A DNA stretch of 64,000 nucleotides from the NCBI GenBank assembly GCA_037013495.1, contig CM072810.1, positions 75,562,449 through 75,626,448 of the forward strand, in the 5' to 3' direction. Position 1 is the stretch's first letter, and each line of letters begins with the position of its first letter. Both the position numbers and the translations under genes were made by a program. Below the pieces are notes generated by a model. The model was not told where the DNA came from, searched no databases, and saw only the letters and a list, made by a program, of their open reading frames with translations. The DNA is from Hippophae tibetana (lineage: Eukaryota > Streptophyta > Magnoliopsida > Rosales > Elaeagnaceae). Shown piece by piece: positions 26,829 through 41,550 of this stretch.

Positions 26829-29800
26829 AATATTGAGGTGCCGACCAAAAGTGTGTTTAAAAATATTCTAAATATTTTCAATATCTATCAAATATTCTCA
26901 TGATCATATAAATATACTCATTATCCTTCAGAATTTAGTTTTTTGGAATATAAAGTTGAAAGATTAGTTTTCGAAGCCATTTACGTATAGCGATTTTCAT
27001 TTTTACTGATTGTTAAATTTAATATGTCTCATTTGTCATTATTATTTTTATGCTTTTTTTCTTCACGGATGGATTATGAACATTACACAACAAAATAGCC
27101 ACATTAAAGTTGCATTATGTCTAAGGGTTTGTTCCGTATAAAAGAAAATAGTAGCCTTGTGATGGAGGAAGAACTAATAACATTTATGAAATTATTTTTT
27201 AGGAAGATTATTGCTTTTCTTTCTAGAGTTCTTGGTTGAATGCTCGAATTCGACATATCAAAAGAAGTGATCATCCTTTTTGCCATCACAAGGTTGGGGT
27301 ATTATGGACTTGTTGATGTTGTTTTTGTCTGTGGATTTCGTTTCGTATTTATTTTTAAAACCATTGTATCTTCTTCTTGACCTTTATTTCAATGTTTAAT
27401 CAATCTTTGTTCTTCATAAAAAAAGAGTAGGAAAAAGAAGATGGGTTATACTCGTCACAGTATTAAAAATGGAAAATTTGATAAATAAGAATTCCAACTT
27501 TTAACGACCATAACTTTTGACTCGTACCGCGAAATTACGATTATAATATATCAAGTTAGAACTTGTAATGATTCCTATAATGTTATCTACGTGCCAGAAG
27601 AACCTCATTTCTTGAACGCAAATTCTCCCATTTACATCACATACCGAGGTTTTAAAGTTTTTGTCGCCTATATTCCTTTTTATTTGCTTTGGATTTTGTT
27701 CAATGCAATTATAACGTATATTGATGTGCCAACCAAAAGTGTGTTTAAAAATATTCTAAATATTTTCAATATCTATCAAATATTCTCATGATCATATAAA
27801 TATACTCATTATCCTTCACAATTTAGTTTTTGGGAATATAAAATTGAAAGATTAGTTTTCGAAGCCATTTACGTATAGCGATTTTCATTTTTACTGATTG
27901 TTAAATTTAATATGTCTCATTTTTCATTATTATTTTTATGCTTTTTTTCTTCACGGATGGATTATGAACATTACACAACAAAATAGCCACATTAAAGTTG
28001 CATTTTGTCTAAGGGTTTGTTCCGTATAAAAGAAAATAGTAGCCTTGTGATGGAGGAAGAACTAATAACATTTATGAAATTATTTTTTAGGAAGATTATT
28101 GCTTTTCTTTCTGGAGTTCTTGGTTGAATGCTCGAATTCGACATATCAAAAGAAGTGATCATCCTTTTTGCCATCACAAGGTTGGGGTATTATGGACTTG
28201 TTGATGTTGTTTTTGTCTGTGGATTTCGTTTCGTATTTATTTTTAAAACCATTGTATCTTCTTCTTGACCTTTATTTCAATGTTTAATCAATCTTTGCTC
28301 TTCATAAAAAAAAGAGTAGGAAAAAAAAGATGGGTTATACTCGTCACAGTATTAAAAATGGAAAATTTGATAAATAAGAATTCCAACTTTTAACGACCAT
28401 AACTTTTGACTCGTACCGCGAAATTACGATTATAATATATCAAGTTAGAACTTGTAATGATTCCTATAATCTTATCTACGTGCCAGAAGAACCTCATTTC
28501 TTGAACGCAAATTCTCCCATTTACATCACATACCGAGGTTTTAAAGTTTTTGTCGCATATATTCCTTTTTATTTGCTTTGGATTTTGTCCAATGCAATTA
28601 TAACGTATATTGATGTGCCAACCAAAAGTGTGTTTAAAAATATTCTAAATATTTTCAATATCTATCAAATATTCTCATGATCATATAAATATACTCATTA
28701 TCCTTCACAATTTAGTTTTTGGGAATATAAAATTGAAAGATTAGTTTTCGAAGCCATTTATGTATAGCGATTTTCTTTTTTACTGATTGTTAAATTTAAT
28801 ATGTCTTAATTTTCATTATTATTTTTATGCTTTTTTTCTTCACGGAAGGATTATGAACATTACACAACAAAATAGCCACATTAAAGTTGCATTATGTCTA
28901 AGGGTTTGTTCCGTATAAAAGAAAATAGTAGCCTTGTGATGGAGGAAGAACTAATAACATTTATGAAATTATTTTTTAGGAAGATTATTGCTTTTCTTTC
29001 TGGAGTTCTTGGTTGAATGATAGAATTCGACATATTAAAAGAAGTGATCATCCTTTTTGCCATCACAAGGTTGGGGTATTATGGACTTGTTGATGTTGTT
29101 TTTGTCTGTGGATTTCGTTTCGTATTTATTTTTGAAACCATTGTATCTTCTTCTTGACCTTTATTTCAATGTTTAATCAATCTTTGTTCTTCATAAAAAA
29201 AAAAGAGTAGGAAAAAGAAGATGGGTTATACTCTTCACAGTATTAAAAATGGAAAATTTGATAAATAAGAATTCCAACTTTAAACGACCATAAATTTTGA
29301 CTCGTACCGCGAAATTACTATTATAATATATCAAGTTAGAACTTGTAATGATTCCTATAATCTTATCTACGTGGCAGAAGAACCTCATTTCTTGAACGCA
29401 AATTCTGCCGTTTACATCACATACCGAGGTTTTAAAGTTTTTGTCGCATATATTCCTTTTTATTTGCTTTGGATTTTGTTCAATGCAATTATAACGAATA
29501 TTGAGGTGCCGACCAAAAGTGTGTTTAAAAATATTCTAAATATTTTCAATATCTATCAAATATTCTCATGATCATATAAATATACTCATTATCATTCAGA
29601 ATTTAGTTTTTTGGAATATAAAGTTGAAAGATTAGTTTTCGAAGCCATTTACGTATAGCGATTTTCATTTTTACTGATTGTTAAATTTAATATGTCTCAT
29701 TTTTCATTATTATTTTTATGCTTTTTTTCTTCACGGATGGATTATGAACATTACACAACAAAATAGCCACATTAAAGTTGCATTATGTCTAAGGGTTTGT

Positions 29801-32800
29801 TCCGTATAAAAGAAAATAGTAGCCTTGTGATGGAGGAAGAACTAATAACATTTATGAAATTATTTTTTAGGAAGATTATTGCTTTTCTTTCTGGAGTTCT
29901 TGGTTGAATGCTCGAATTCGACATATCAAAAGAAGTAATCATCCTTTTTGCCATCACAAGGTTGGGGTATTATGGACTTGTTGATGTTGTTTTTGTCTGT
30001 GGATTTCGTTTCGTATTTATTTTTAAAACCATTGTATCTTCTTCTTGACCTTTATTTCAATGTTTAATCAATCTTTGTTCTTCATAAAAAAAGATTAGGA
30101 AAAAGAAGATGGGTTATACTCGTCACAGTATTAAAAATGGAAAATTTGATAAATAAGAATTCCAACTTTTAACGACCATAACTTTTGACTCGTACCGCGA
30201 AATTACGATTATAATATATCAAGTTAGAACTTGTAATGATTCCTATAATGTTATCTACGTGCCAGAAGAACCTCATTTCTTGAACGCAAATTCTCCCATT
30301 TACATCACATACCGAGGTTATAAAGTTTTTGTCGCCTATATTCCTTTTTATTTGCTTTGGATTTTGTTCAATGCAATTATAACGTATATTGATGTGCCAA
30401 CCAAAAGTGTGTTTAAAAATATTCTAAATATTTTCAATATCTATCAAATATTCTCATGATCATATAAATATACTCATTATCCTTCACAATTTAGTTTTTG
30501 GGAATATAAAATTGAAAGATTAGTTTTCGAAGCCATTTACGTATAGCGATTTTCATTTTTACTGATTGTTAAATTTAATATGTCTCATTTTTCATTATTA
30601 TTTTTATGCTTTTTTTCTTCACGGATGGATTATGAACATTACACAACAAAATAGCCACATTAAAGTTGCATTATGTCTAAGGGTTTGTTCCGTATAAAAG
30701 AAAATAGTAGCCTTGGGATGGAGGAAGAACTAATAACATTTATGAAATTATTTTTTAGGAAGATTATTGCTTTTCTTTCTGGAGTTCTTGGTTGAATGCT
30801 CGAATTCGACATATCAAAAGAAGTGATCATCCTTTTTGCCATCACAAGGTTGGGGTATTATGGACTTGTTGATGTTGTTTTTGTCTGTGGATTTCGTTTC
30901 GTATTTATTTTTAAAACCATTGTATCTTCTTCTTGACCTTTATTTCAATGTTTAATCAATCTTTGCTCTTCATAAAAAAAAGAGTAGGAAAAAAAAGATG
31001 GGTTATACTCGTCACAGTATTAAAAATGGAAAATTTGATAAATAAGAATTCCAACTTTTAACGACCATAACTTTTGACTCGTACCGCGAAATTACGATTA
31101 TAATATATCAAGTTAGAACTTGTAATGATTCCTATAATCTTATCTACGTGCCAGAAGAACCTCATTTCTTGAACGCAAATTCTCCCATTTACATCACATA
31201 CCGAGGTTTTAAAGTTTTTGTCGCATATATTCCTTTTTATTTGCTTTGGATTTTGTCCAATGCAATTATAACGTATATTGATGTGCCAACCAAAAGTGTG
31301 TTTAAAAATATTCTAAATATTTTCAATATCTATCAAATATTCTCATGATCATATAAATATACTCATTATCCTTCACAATTTAGTTTTTGGGAATATAAAA
31401 TTGAAAGATTAGTTTTCGAAGCCATTTACGTATAGCGATTTTCTTTTTTACTGATTGTTAAATTTAATATGTCTTAATTTTCATTATTATTTTTATGCTT
31501 TTTTTCTTCACGGAAGGATTATGAACATTACACAACAAAATAGCCACATTAAAGTTGCATTATGTCTAAGGGTTTGTTCCGTATAAAAGAAAATAGTAGC
31601 CTTGTGATGGAGGAAGAACTAATAACATTTATGAAATTATTTTTTAGGAAGATTATTGCTTTTCTTTCTGGAGTTCTTGGTTGAATGATAGAATTCGACA
31701 TATTAAAAGAAGTGATCATCCTTTTTGCCATCACAAGGTTGGGGTATTATGGACTTGTTGATGTTGTTTTTGTCTGTGGATTTCTTTTCGTATTTATTTT
31801 TGAAACCATTGTATCTTCTTCTAGACCTTTATTTCAATGTTTAATCAATCTTTGTTCTTCATAAAAAAAAAGAGTAGGAAAAAGAAGATGGGTTATACTC
31901 TTCACAGTATTAAAAATGGAAAATTTGATAAATAAGAATTCCAACTTTAAACGACCATAAGTTTTGACTCGTACCGCGAAATTACTATTATAATATATCA
32001 AGTTAGAACTTGTAATGATTCCTATAATCTTATCTACGTGGCAGAAGAACCTCATTTCTTGAACGCAAATTCTGCCGTTTACATCACATACCGAGGTTTT
32101 AAAGTTTTTGTCGCATATATTCCTTTTTATTTGCTTTGGATTTTGTTCAATGCAATTATAACGAATATTGAGGTGCCGACCAAAAGTGTGTTTAAAAATA
32201 TTCTAAATATTTTCAATATCTATCAAATATTCTCATGATCATATAAATATACTCATTATCCTTCAGAATTTAGTTTTTTGGAATATAAAGTTGAAAGATT
32301 AGTTTTCGAAGCCATTTACGTATAGTGATTTTCATTTTTACTGATTGTTAAATTTAATATGTCTCATTTTTCATTATTATTTTTATGCTTTTTTTCTTCA
32401 CGGATGGATTATGAACATTACACAACAAAATAGCCACATTAAAGTTGCATTATGTCTAAGGGTTTGTTCCGTATAAAAGAAAATAGTAGCCTTGTGATGG
32501 AGGAAGAACTAATAACATTTATGAAATTATTTTTTAGGAAGATTATTGCTTTTCTTTCTGGAGTTCTTGGTTGAATGCTCGAATTCGACATATCAAAAGA
32601 AGTGATCATCCTTTTTGCCATCACAAGGTTGGGGTATTATGGACTTGTTGATGTTGTTTTTGTCTGTGGATTTCGTTTCGTATTTATTTTTAAAACCATT
32701 GTATCTTCTTCTTGACCTTTATTTCAATGTTTAATCAATCTTTGTTCTTCATAAAAAAAGAGTAGGAAAAAGAAGATGGGTTATACTCGTCACAGTATTA

Positions 32801-35800
32801 AAAATGGAAAATTTGATAAATAAGAATTCCAACTTTTAACGACCATAACTTTTGACTCGTACCGCGAAATTACGATTATAATATATCAAGTTAGAACTTG
32901 TAATGATTCCTATAATGTTATCTACGTGCCAGAAGAACCTCATTTCTTGAACGCAAATTCTCCCATTTACATCACATACCGAGGTTTTAAAGTTTTTGTC
33001 GCATATATTCCTTTTTATTTGCTTTGGATTTTGTTCAATGCAATTATAACGTATATTGATGTGCCAACCAAAAGTGTGTTTAAAAATATTCTAAATATTT
33101 TCAATATCTATCAAATATTCTCATGATCATATAAATATACTCATTATCCTTCACAATTTAGTTTTTGGGAATATAAAATTGAAAGATTAGTTTTTGAAGC
33201 CATTTACGTATAGCGATTTTCATTTTTACTGATTGTTAAATTTAATATGTCTCATTTTTCATTATTATTTTTATGCTTTTTTTCTTCACGGATGGATTAT
33301 GAACATTACACAACAAAATAGCCACATTAAAGTTGCATTATGTCTAAGGGTTTGTTCCGTATAAAAGAAAATAGTAGCCTTGTGATGGAGGAAGAACTAA
33401 TAACATTTATGAAATTATTTTTTAGGAAGATCATTGCTTTTCTTTCTGGAGTTCTTGGTTGAATGCTCGAATTCGACATATCAAAAGAAGTGATCATCCT
33501 TTTTGCCATCACAAGGTTGGGGTATTATGGACTTGTTGATGTTGTTTTTGTCTGTGGATTTCGTTTCGTATTTATTTTTAAAACCATTGTATCTTCTTCT
33601 TGACCTTTATTTCAATGTTTAATCAATCTTTGTTCTTCATAAAAAAAAGAGTAGGAAAAAAAAGATGGGTTATACTCGTCACAGTATTAAAAATGGAAAA
33701 TTTGATAAATAAGAATTCCAACTTTTAACGACCATAACTTTTGACTCGTACCGCGAAATTACGATTATAATATATCAAGTTAGAACTTGTAATGATTCCT
33801 ATAATCTTATCTACGTGCCAGAAGAACCTCATTTCTTGAACGCAAATTCTCCCATTTACATCACATACCGAGGTTTTAAAGTTTTTGTCGCATATATTCC
33901 TTTTTATTTGCTTTGGATTTTGTCCAATGCAATTATAACGTATATTGATGTGCCAACCAAAAGTGTGTTTAAAAATATTCTAAATATTTTCAATATCTAT
34001 CAAATATTCTCATGATCATATAAATATACTCATTATCCTTCACAATTTAGTTTTTGGGAATATAAAATTGAAAGATTAGTTTTCGAAGCCATTTACGTAT
34101 AGCGATTTTCTTTTTTACTGATTGTTAAATTTAATATGTCTTAATTTTCATTATTATTTTTATGCTTTTTTTCTTCACGGAAGGATTATGAACATAACAC
34201 AACAAAATAGCCACATTAAAGTTGCATTATGTCTAAGGGTTTGTTCCGTATAAAAGAAAATAGTAGCCTTGTGATGGAGGAAGAACTAATAACATTTATG
34301 AAATTATTTTTTAGGAAGATTATTGCTTTTCTTTCTGGAGTTCTTGGTTGAATGATAGAATTCGACATATTAAAAGAAGTGATCATCCTTTTTGCCATCA
34401 CAAGGTTGGGGTATTATGGACTTGTTGATGTTGTTTTTGTCTGTGGATTTCATTTCGTATTTATTTTTGAAACCATTGTATCTTCTTCTTGACCTTTATT
34501 TCAATGTTTAATCAATCTTTGTTCTTCATAAAAAAAAAAGAGTAGGAAAAAGAAGATGGGTTATACTCTTCACAGTATTAAAAATGGAAAATTTGATAAA
34601 TAAGAATTCCAACTTTAAACAACCATAAGTTTTGACTCGTACCGCGAAATTACTATTATAATATATCAAGTTAGAACTTGTAATGATTCCTATAATCTTA
34701 TCTACGTGGCAGAAGAACCTCATTTCTTGAACGCAAATTCTGCCGTTTACATCACATACCGAGGTTTTAAAGTTTTTGTCGCATATATTCCTTTTTATTT
34801 GCTTTGGATTTTGTTCAATGCAATTATAACGAATATTGAGGTGCCGACCAAAAGTGTGTTTAAAAATATTCTAAATATTTTCAATATCTATCAAATATTC
34901 TCATGATCATATAAATATACTCATTATCCTTCAGAATTTAGTTTTTTGGAATATAAAGTTGAAAGATTAGTTTTCGAAGCCATTTACGTATAGCGATTTT
35001 CATTTTTACTGATTGTTAAATTTAATATGTCTCATTTTTCATTATTATTTTTATGCTTTTTTTCTTCACGGATGGATTATGAACATTACACAACAAAATA
35101 GCCACATTAAAGTTGCATTATGTCTAAGGGTTTGTTCCGTATAAAAGAAAATAGTAGCCTTGTGATGGAGGAAGAACTAATAACATTTATGAAATTATTT
35201 TTTAGGAAGATTATTGCTTTTCTTTCTGGAGTTCTTGGTTGAATGCTCGAATTCGACATATCAAAAGAAGTGATCATCCTTTTTGCCATCACAAGGTTGG
35301 GGTATTATGGACTTGTTGATGTTGTTTTTGTCTGTGGATTTCGTTTCGTATTTATTTTTAAAACCATTGTATCTTCTTCTTGACCTTTATTTCAATGTTT
35401 AATCAATCTTTGTTCTTCATAAAAAAAGAGTAGGAAAAAGAAGATGGGTTATACTCGTCACAGTATTAAAAATGGAAAATTTGATAAATAAGAATTCCAA
35501 CTTTTAACGACCATAACTTTTGACTCGTACCGCGAAATTACGATTATAATATATCAAGTTAGAACTTGTAATGATTCCTATAATGTTATCTACGTGCCAG
35601 AAGAACCTCATTTCTTGAACGCAAATTCTCCCATTTACATCACATACCGAGGTTTTAAAGTTTTTGTCGCATATATTCCTTTTTATTTGCTTTGGATTTT
35701 GTTCAATGCAATTATAACGTATATTGATGTGCCAACCAAAAGTGTGTTTAAAAATATTCTAAATATTTTCAATATCTATCAAATATTCTCATGATCATAT

Positions 35801-38800
35801 AAATATACTCATTATCCTTCACAATTTAGTTTTTGGGAATATAAAATTGAAAGATTAGTTTTCGAAGCCATTTACGTATAGCGATTTTCTTTTTTACTGA
35901 TTGTTAAATTTAATATGTCTTAATTTTCATTATTATTTTTATGCTTTTTTTCTTCACGGAAGGATTATGAACATTACACAACAAAATAGCCACATTAAAG
36001 TTGCATTATGTCTAAGGGTTTGTTCCGTATAAAAGGAAATAGTAGCCTTGTGATGGAGGAAGAACTAATAACATTTATGAAATTATTTTTTAGGAAGATT
36101 ATTGCTTTTCTTTCTGGAGTTCTTGGTTAAATGCTCGAATTCGACATATCAAAAGAAGTGATCATCCTTTTTGCCATCACAAGGTTGGGGTATTATGGAC
36201 TTGTTGATGTTGTTTTTGTCTGTGGATTTCGTTTCGTATTTATTTTTAAAACCATTGTATCTTCTTCTTGACCTTTATTTCAATGTTTAATCAATCTTTG
36301 TTCTTCATAAAAAAAAGAGTAGGAAAAAAAAGATGGGTTATACTCGTCACAGTATTAAAAATGGAAAATTTGATAAATAAGAATTCCAACTTTTAACGAC
36401 CATAACTTTTGACTCGTACCGCGAAATTACGATTATAATATATCAAGTTAGAACTTGTAATGATTCCTATAATCTTATCTACGTGCCAGAAGAACCTCAT
36501 TTCTTGAACGCAAATTCTCCCATTTACATCACATACCGAGGTTTTAAAGTTTTTGTCGCATATATTCCTTTTTATTTGCTTTGGATTTTGTCCAATGCAA
36601 TTATAACGTATATTGATGTGCCAACCAAAAGTGTGTTTAAAAATATTCTAAATATTTTCAATATCTATCAAATATTCTCATGATCATATAAATATACTCA
36701 TTATCCTTCACAATTTAGTTTTTGGGAATATAAAATTGAAAGATTAGTTTTCGAAGCCATTTACGTATAGCGATTTTCTTTTTTACTGATTGTTAAATTT
36801 AATATGTCTTAATTTTCATTATTATTTTTATGCTTTTTTTCTTCACGGAAGGATTATGAACATAACACAACAAAATAGCCACATTAAAGTTGCATTATGT
36901 CTAAGGGTTTGTTCCGTATAAAAGAAAATAGTAGCCTTGTGATGGAGGAAGAACTAATAACATTTATGAAATTATTTTTTAGGAAGATTATTGCTTTTCT
37001 TTCTGGAGTTCTTGGTTGAATGATAGAATTCGACATATTAAAAGAAGTGATCATCCTTTTTGCCATCACAAGGTTGGGGTATTATGGACTTGTTGATGTT
37101 GTTTTTGTCTGTGGATTTCATTTCGTATTTATTTTTGAAACCATTGTATCTTCTTCTTGACCTTTATTTCAATGTTTAATCAATCTTTGTTCTTCATAAA
37201 AAAAAAAGAGTAGGAAAAAGAAGATGGGTTATACTCTTCACAGTATTAAAAATGGAAAATTTGATAAATAAGAATTCCAACTTTAAACAACCATAAGTTT
37301 TGACTCGTACCGCGAAATTACTATTATAATATATCAAGTTAGAACTTGTAATGATTCCTATAATCTTATCTACGTGGCAGAAGAACCTCATTTCTTGAAC
37401 GCAAATTCTGCCGTTTACATCACATACCGAGGTTTTAAAGTTTTTGTCGCATATATTCCTTTTTATTTGCTTTGGATTTTGTTCAATGCAATTATAACGA
37501 ATATTGAGGTGCCGACCAAAAGTGTGTTTAAAAATATTCTAAATATTTTCAATATCTATCAAATATTCTCATGATCATATAAATATACTCATTATCCTTC
37601 AGAATTTAGTTTTTTGGAATATAAAGTTGAAAGATTAGTTTTCGAAGCCATTTACGTATAGCGATTTTCATTTTTACTGATTGTTAAATTTAATATGTCT
37701 CATTTTTCATTATTATTTTTATGCTTTTTTTCTTCACGGATGGATTATGAACATTACACAACAAAATAGCCACATTAAAGTTGCATTATGTCTAAGGGTT
37801 TGTTCCGTATAAAAGAAAATAGTAGCCTTGTGATGGAGGAAGAACTAATAACATTTATGAAATTATTTTTTAGGAAGATTATTGCTTTTCTTTCTGGAGT
37901 TCTTGGTTGAATGCTCGAATTCGACATATCAAAAGAAGTGATCATCCTTTTTGCCATCACAAGGTTGGGGTATTATGGACTTGTTGATGTTGTTTTTGTC
38001 TGTGGATTTCGTTTCGTATTTATTTTTAAAACCATTGTATCTTCTTCTTGACCTTTATTTCAATGTTTAATCAATCTTTGTTCTTCATAAAAAAAGAGTA
38101 GGAAAAAGAAGATGGGTTATACTCGTCACAGTATTAAAAATGGAAAATTTGATAAATAAGAATTCCAACTTTTAACGACCATAACTTTTGACTCGTACCG
38201 CGAAATTACGATTATAATATATCAAGTTAGAACTTGTAATGATTCCTATAATGTTATCTACGTGCCAGAAGAACCTCATTTCTTGAACGCAAATTCTCCC
38301 ATTTACATCACATACCGAGGTTTTAAAGTTTTTGTCGCATATATTCCTTTTTATTTGCTTTGGATTTTGTTCAATGCAATTATAACGTATATTGATGTGC
38401 CAACCAAAAGTGTGTTTAAAAATATTCTAAATATTTTCAATATCTATCAAATATTCTCATGATCATATAAATATACTCATTATCCTTCACAATTTAGTTT
38501 TTGGGAATATAAAATTGAAAGATTAGTTTTCGAAGCCATTTACGTATAGCGATTTTCTTTTTTACTGATTGTTAAATTTAATATGTCTTAATTTTCATTA
38601 TTATTTTTATGCTTTTTTTCTTCACGGAAGGATTATGAACATTACACAACAAAATAGCCACATTAAAGTTGCATTATGTCTAAGGGTTTGTTCCGTATAA
38701 AAGGAAATAGTAGCCTTGTGATGGAGGAAGAACTAATAACATTTATGAAATTATTTTTTAGGAAGATTATTGCTTTTCTTTCTGGAGTTCTTGGTTAAAT

Positions 38801-41550
38801 GCTCGAATTCGACATATCAAAAGAAGTGATCATCCTTTTTGCCATCACAAGGTTGGGGTATTATGGACTTGTTGATGTTGTTTTTGTCTGTGGATTTCGT
38901 TTCGTATTTATTTTTAAAACCATTGTATCTTCTTCTTGACCTTTATTTCAATGTTTAATCAATCTTTGTTCTTCATAAAAAAAAGAGTAGGAAAAAAAAG
39001 ATGGGTTATACTCGTCACAGTATTAAAAATGGAAAATTTGATAAATAAGAATTCCAACTTTTAACGACCATAACTTTTGACTCGTACCGCGAAATTACGA
39101 TTATAATATATCAAGTTAGAACTTGTAATGATTCCTATAATCTTATCTACGTGCCAGAAGAACCTCATTTCTTGAACGCAAATTCTCCCATTTACATCAC
39201 ATACCGAGGTTTTAAAGTTTTTGTCGCATATATTCCTTTTTATTTGCTTTGGATTTTGTCCAATGCAATTATAACGTATATTGATGTGCCAACCAAAAGT
39301 GTGTTTAAAAATATTCTAAATATTTTCAATATCTATCAAATATTCTCATGATCATATAAATATACTCATTATCCTTCACAATTTAGTTTTTGGGAATATA
39401 AAATTGAAAGATTAGTTTTCGAAGCCATTTACGTATAGCGATTTTCTTTTTTACTGATTGTTAAATTTAATATGTCTTAATTTTCATTATTATTTTTATG
39501 CTTTTTTTCTTCACGGAAGGATTATGAACATAACACAACAAAATAGCCACATTAAAGTTGCATTATGTCTAAGGGTTTGTTCCGTATAAAAGAAAATAGT
39601 AGCCTTGTGATGGAGGAAGAACTAATAACATTTATGAAATTATTTTTTAGGAAGATTATTGCTTTTCTTTCTGGAGTTCTTGGTTGAATGATAGAATTCG
39701 ACATATTAAAAGAAGTGATCATCCTTTTTGCCATCACAAGGTTGGGGTATTATGGACTTGTTGATGTTGTTTTTGTCTGTAGATTTCATTTCGTATTTAT
39801 TTTTGAAACCATTGTATCTTCTTCTTGACCTTTATATCAATGTTTAATCAATCTTTGTTCTTCATAAAAAAAAAGAGTAGGAAAAAGAAGATGGGTTATA
39901 CTCTTCACAGTATTAAAAATGGAAAATTTGATAAATAAGAATTCCAACTTTAAACGACCATAAGTTTTGACTCGTACCGCGAAATTACTATTATAATATA
40001 TCAAGTTAGAACTTGTAATGATTCCTATAATCTTATCTACGTGGCAGAAGAACCTCATTTCTTGAACGCAAATTCTGCCGTTTACATCACATACCGAGGT
40101 TTTAAAGTTTTTGTCGCATATATTCCTTTTTATTTGCTTTGGATTTTGTTCAATGCAATTATAACGAATATTGAGGTGCCGACCAAAAGTGTGTTTAAAA
40201 ATATTCTAAATATTTTCAATATCTATCAAATATTCTCATGATCATATAAATATACTCATTATCCTTCAGAATTTAGTTTTTTGGAATATAAAGTTGAAAG
40301 ATTAGTTTTCGAAGCCATTTACGTATAGCGATTTTCATTTTTACTGATTGTTAAATTTAATATGTCTCATTTTTCATTATTATTTTTATGCTTTTTTTCT
40401 TCACGGATGGATTATGAACATTACACAACAAAATAGCCACATTAAAGTTGCATTATGTCTAAGGGTTTGTTCCGTATAAAAGAAAATAGTAGCCTTGTGA
40501 TGGAGGAAGAACTAATAACATTTATGAAATTATTTTTTAGGAAGATTTTTGCTTTTCTTTCTGGAGTTCTTGGTTGAATGCTCGAATTCGACATATCAAA
40601 GGAAGTGATCATCCTTTTTGCCATCACAAGGTTGGGGTATTATGGACTTGTTGATGTTGTTTTTGTCTGTGGATTTCGTTTCGTATTTATTTTTAAAACC
40701 ATTGTATCTTCTTCTTGACCTTTATTTCAATGTTTAATCAATCTTTGTTCTTCATAAAAAAAGAGTAGGAAAAAGAAGATGGGTTATACTCGTCACAGTA
40801 TTAAAAATGGAAAATTTGATAAATAAGAATTCCAACTTTTAACGACCATAACTTTTGACTCGTACCGCGAAATTACGATTATAATATATCAAGTTAGAAC
40901 TTGTAATGATTCCTATAATGTTATCTACGTGCCAGAAGAACCTCATTTCTTGAACGCAAATTCTCCCATTTACATCACATACCGAGGTTTTAAAGTTTTT
41001 GTCGCATATATTCCTTTTTATTTGCTTTGGATTTTGTTCAATGCAATTATAACGTATATTGATGTGCCAACCAAAAGTGTGTTTAAAAATATTCTAAATA
41101 TTTTCAATATCTATCAAATATTCTCATGATCATATAAATATACTCATTATCCTTCACAATTTAGTTTTTGGGAATATAAAATTGAAAGATTAGTTTTCGA
41201 AGCCATTTACGTATAGCGATTTTCTTTTTTACTGATTGTTAAATTTAATATGTCTTAATTTTCATTATTATTTTTATGCTTTTTTTCTTCACGGAAGGAT
41301 TATGAACATTACACAACAAAATAGCCACATTAAAGTTGCATTATGTCTAAGGGTTTGTTCCGTATAAAAGAAAATAGTAGCCTTGTGATGGAGGAAGAAC
41401 TAATAACATTTATGAAATTATTTTTTAGGAAGATTATTGCTTTTCTTTCTGGAGTTCTTGGTTGAATGCTCGAATTCGACATATCAAAAGAAGTGATCAT
41501 CCTTTTTGCCATCACAAGGTTGGGGTATTATGGACTTGTTGATGTTGTTT
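26213..41550 (+). repeat. Trimeric higher-order repeat, 2,668 bp, ~5.7 copies (zone 5)
   Basis: Three monomer types alternate strictly. Type a has 'gaatgatagaattc' and landmarks 26213, 28881, 31549, 34216, 36884 and 39552. Type b (27104 and so on) is followed by a head with 'gttcaatgcaattataacgt'. Type c (27992 and so on) is followed by one with 'tgtccaatgcaat'. The HOR period is 2,668, 2,668, 2,667, 2,668 and 2,668 bp. The sixth copy is incomplete: in its third monomer (41330) the sequence switches to a zone-2-like type before 41579, where 'tttttgaaacc' replaces 'tttttaaaacc'. Confidence 0.92.
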
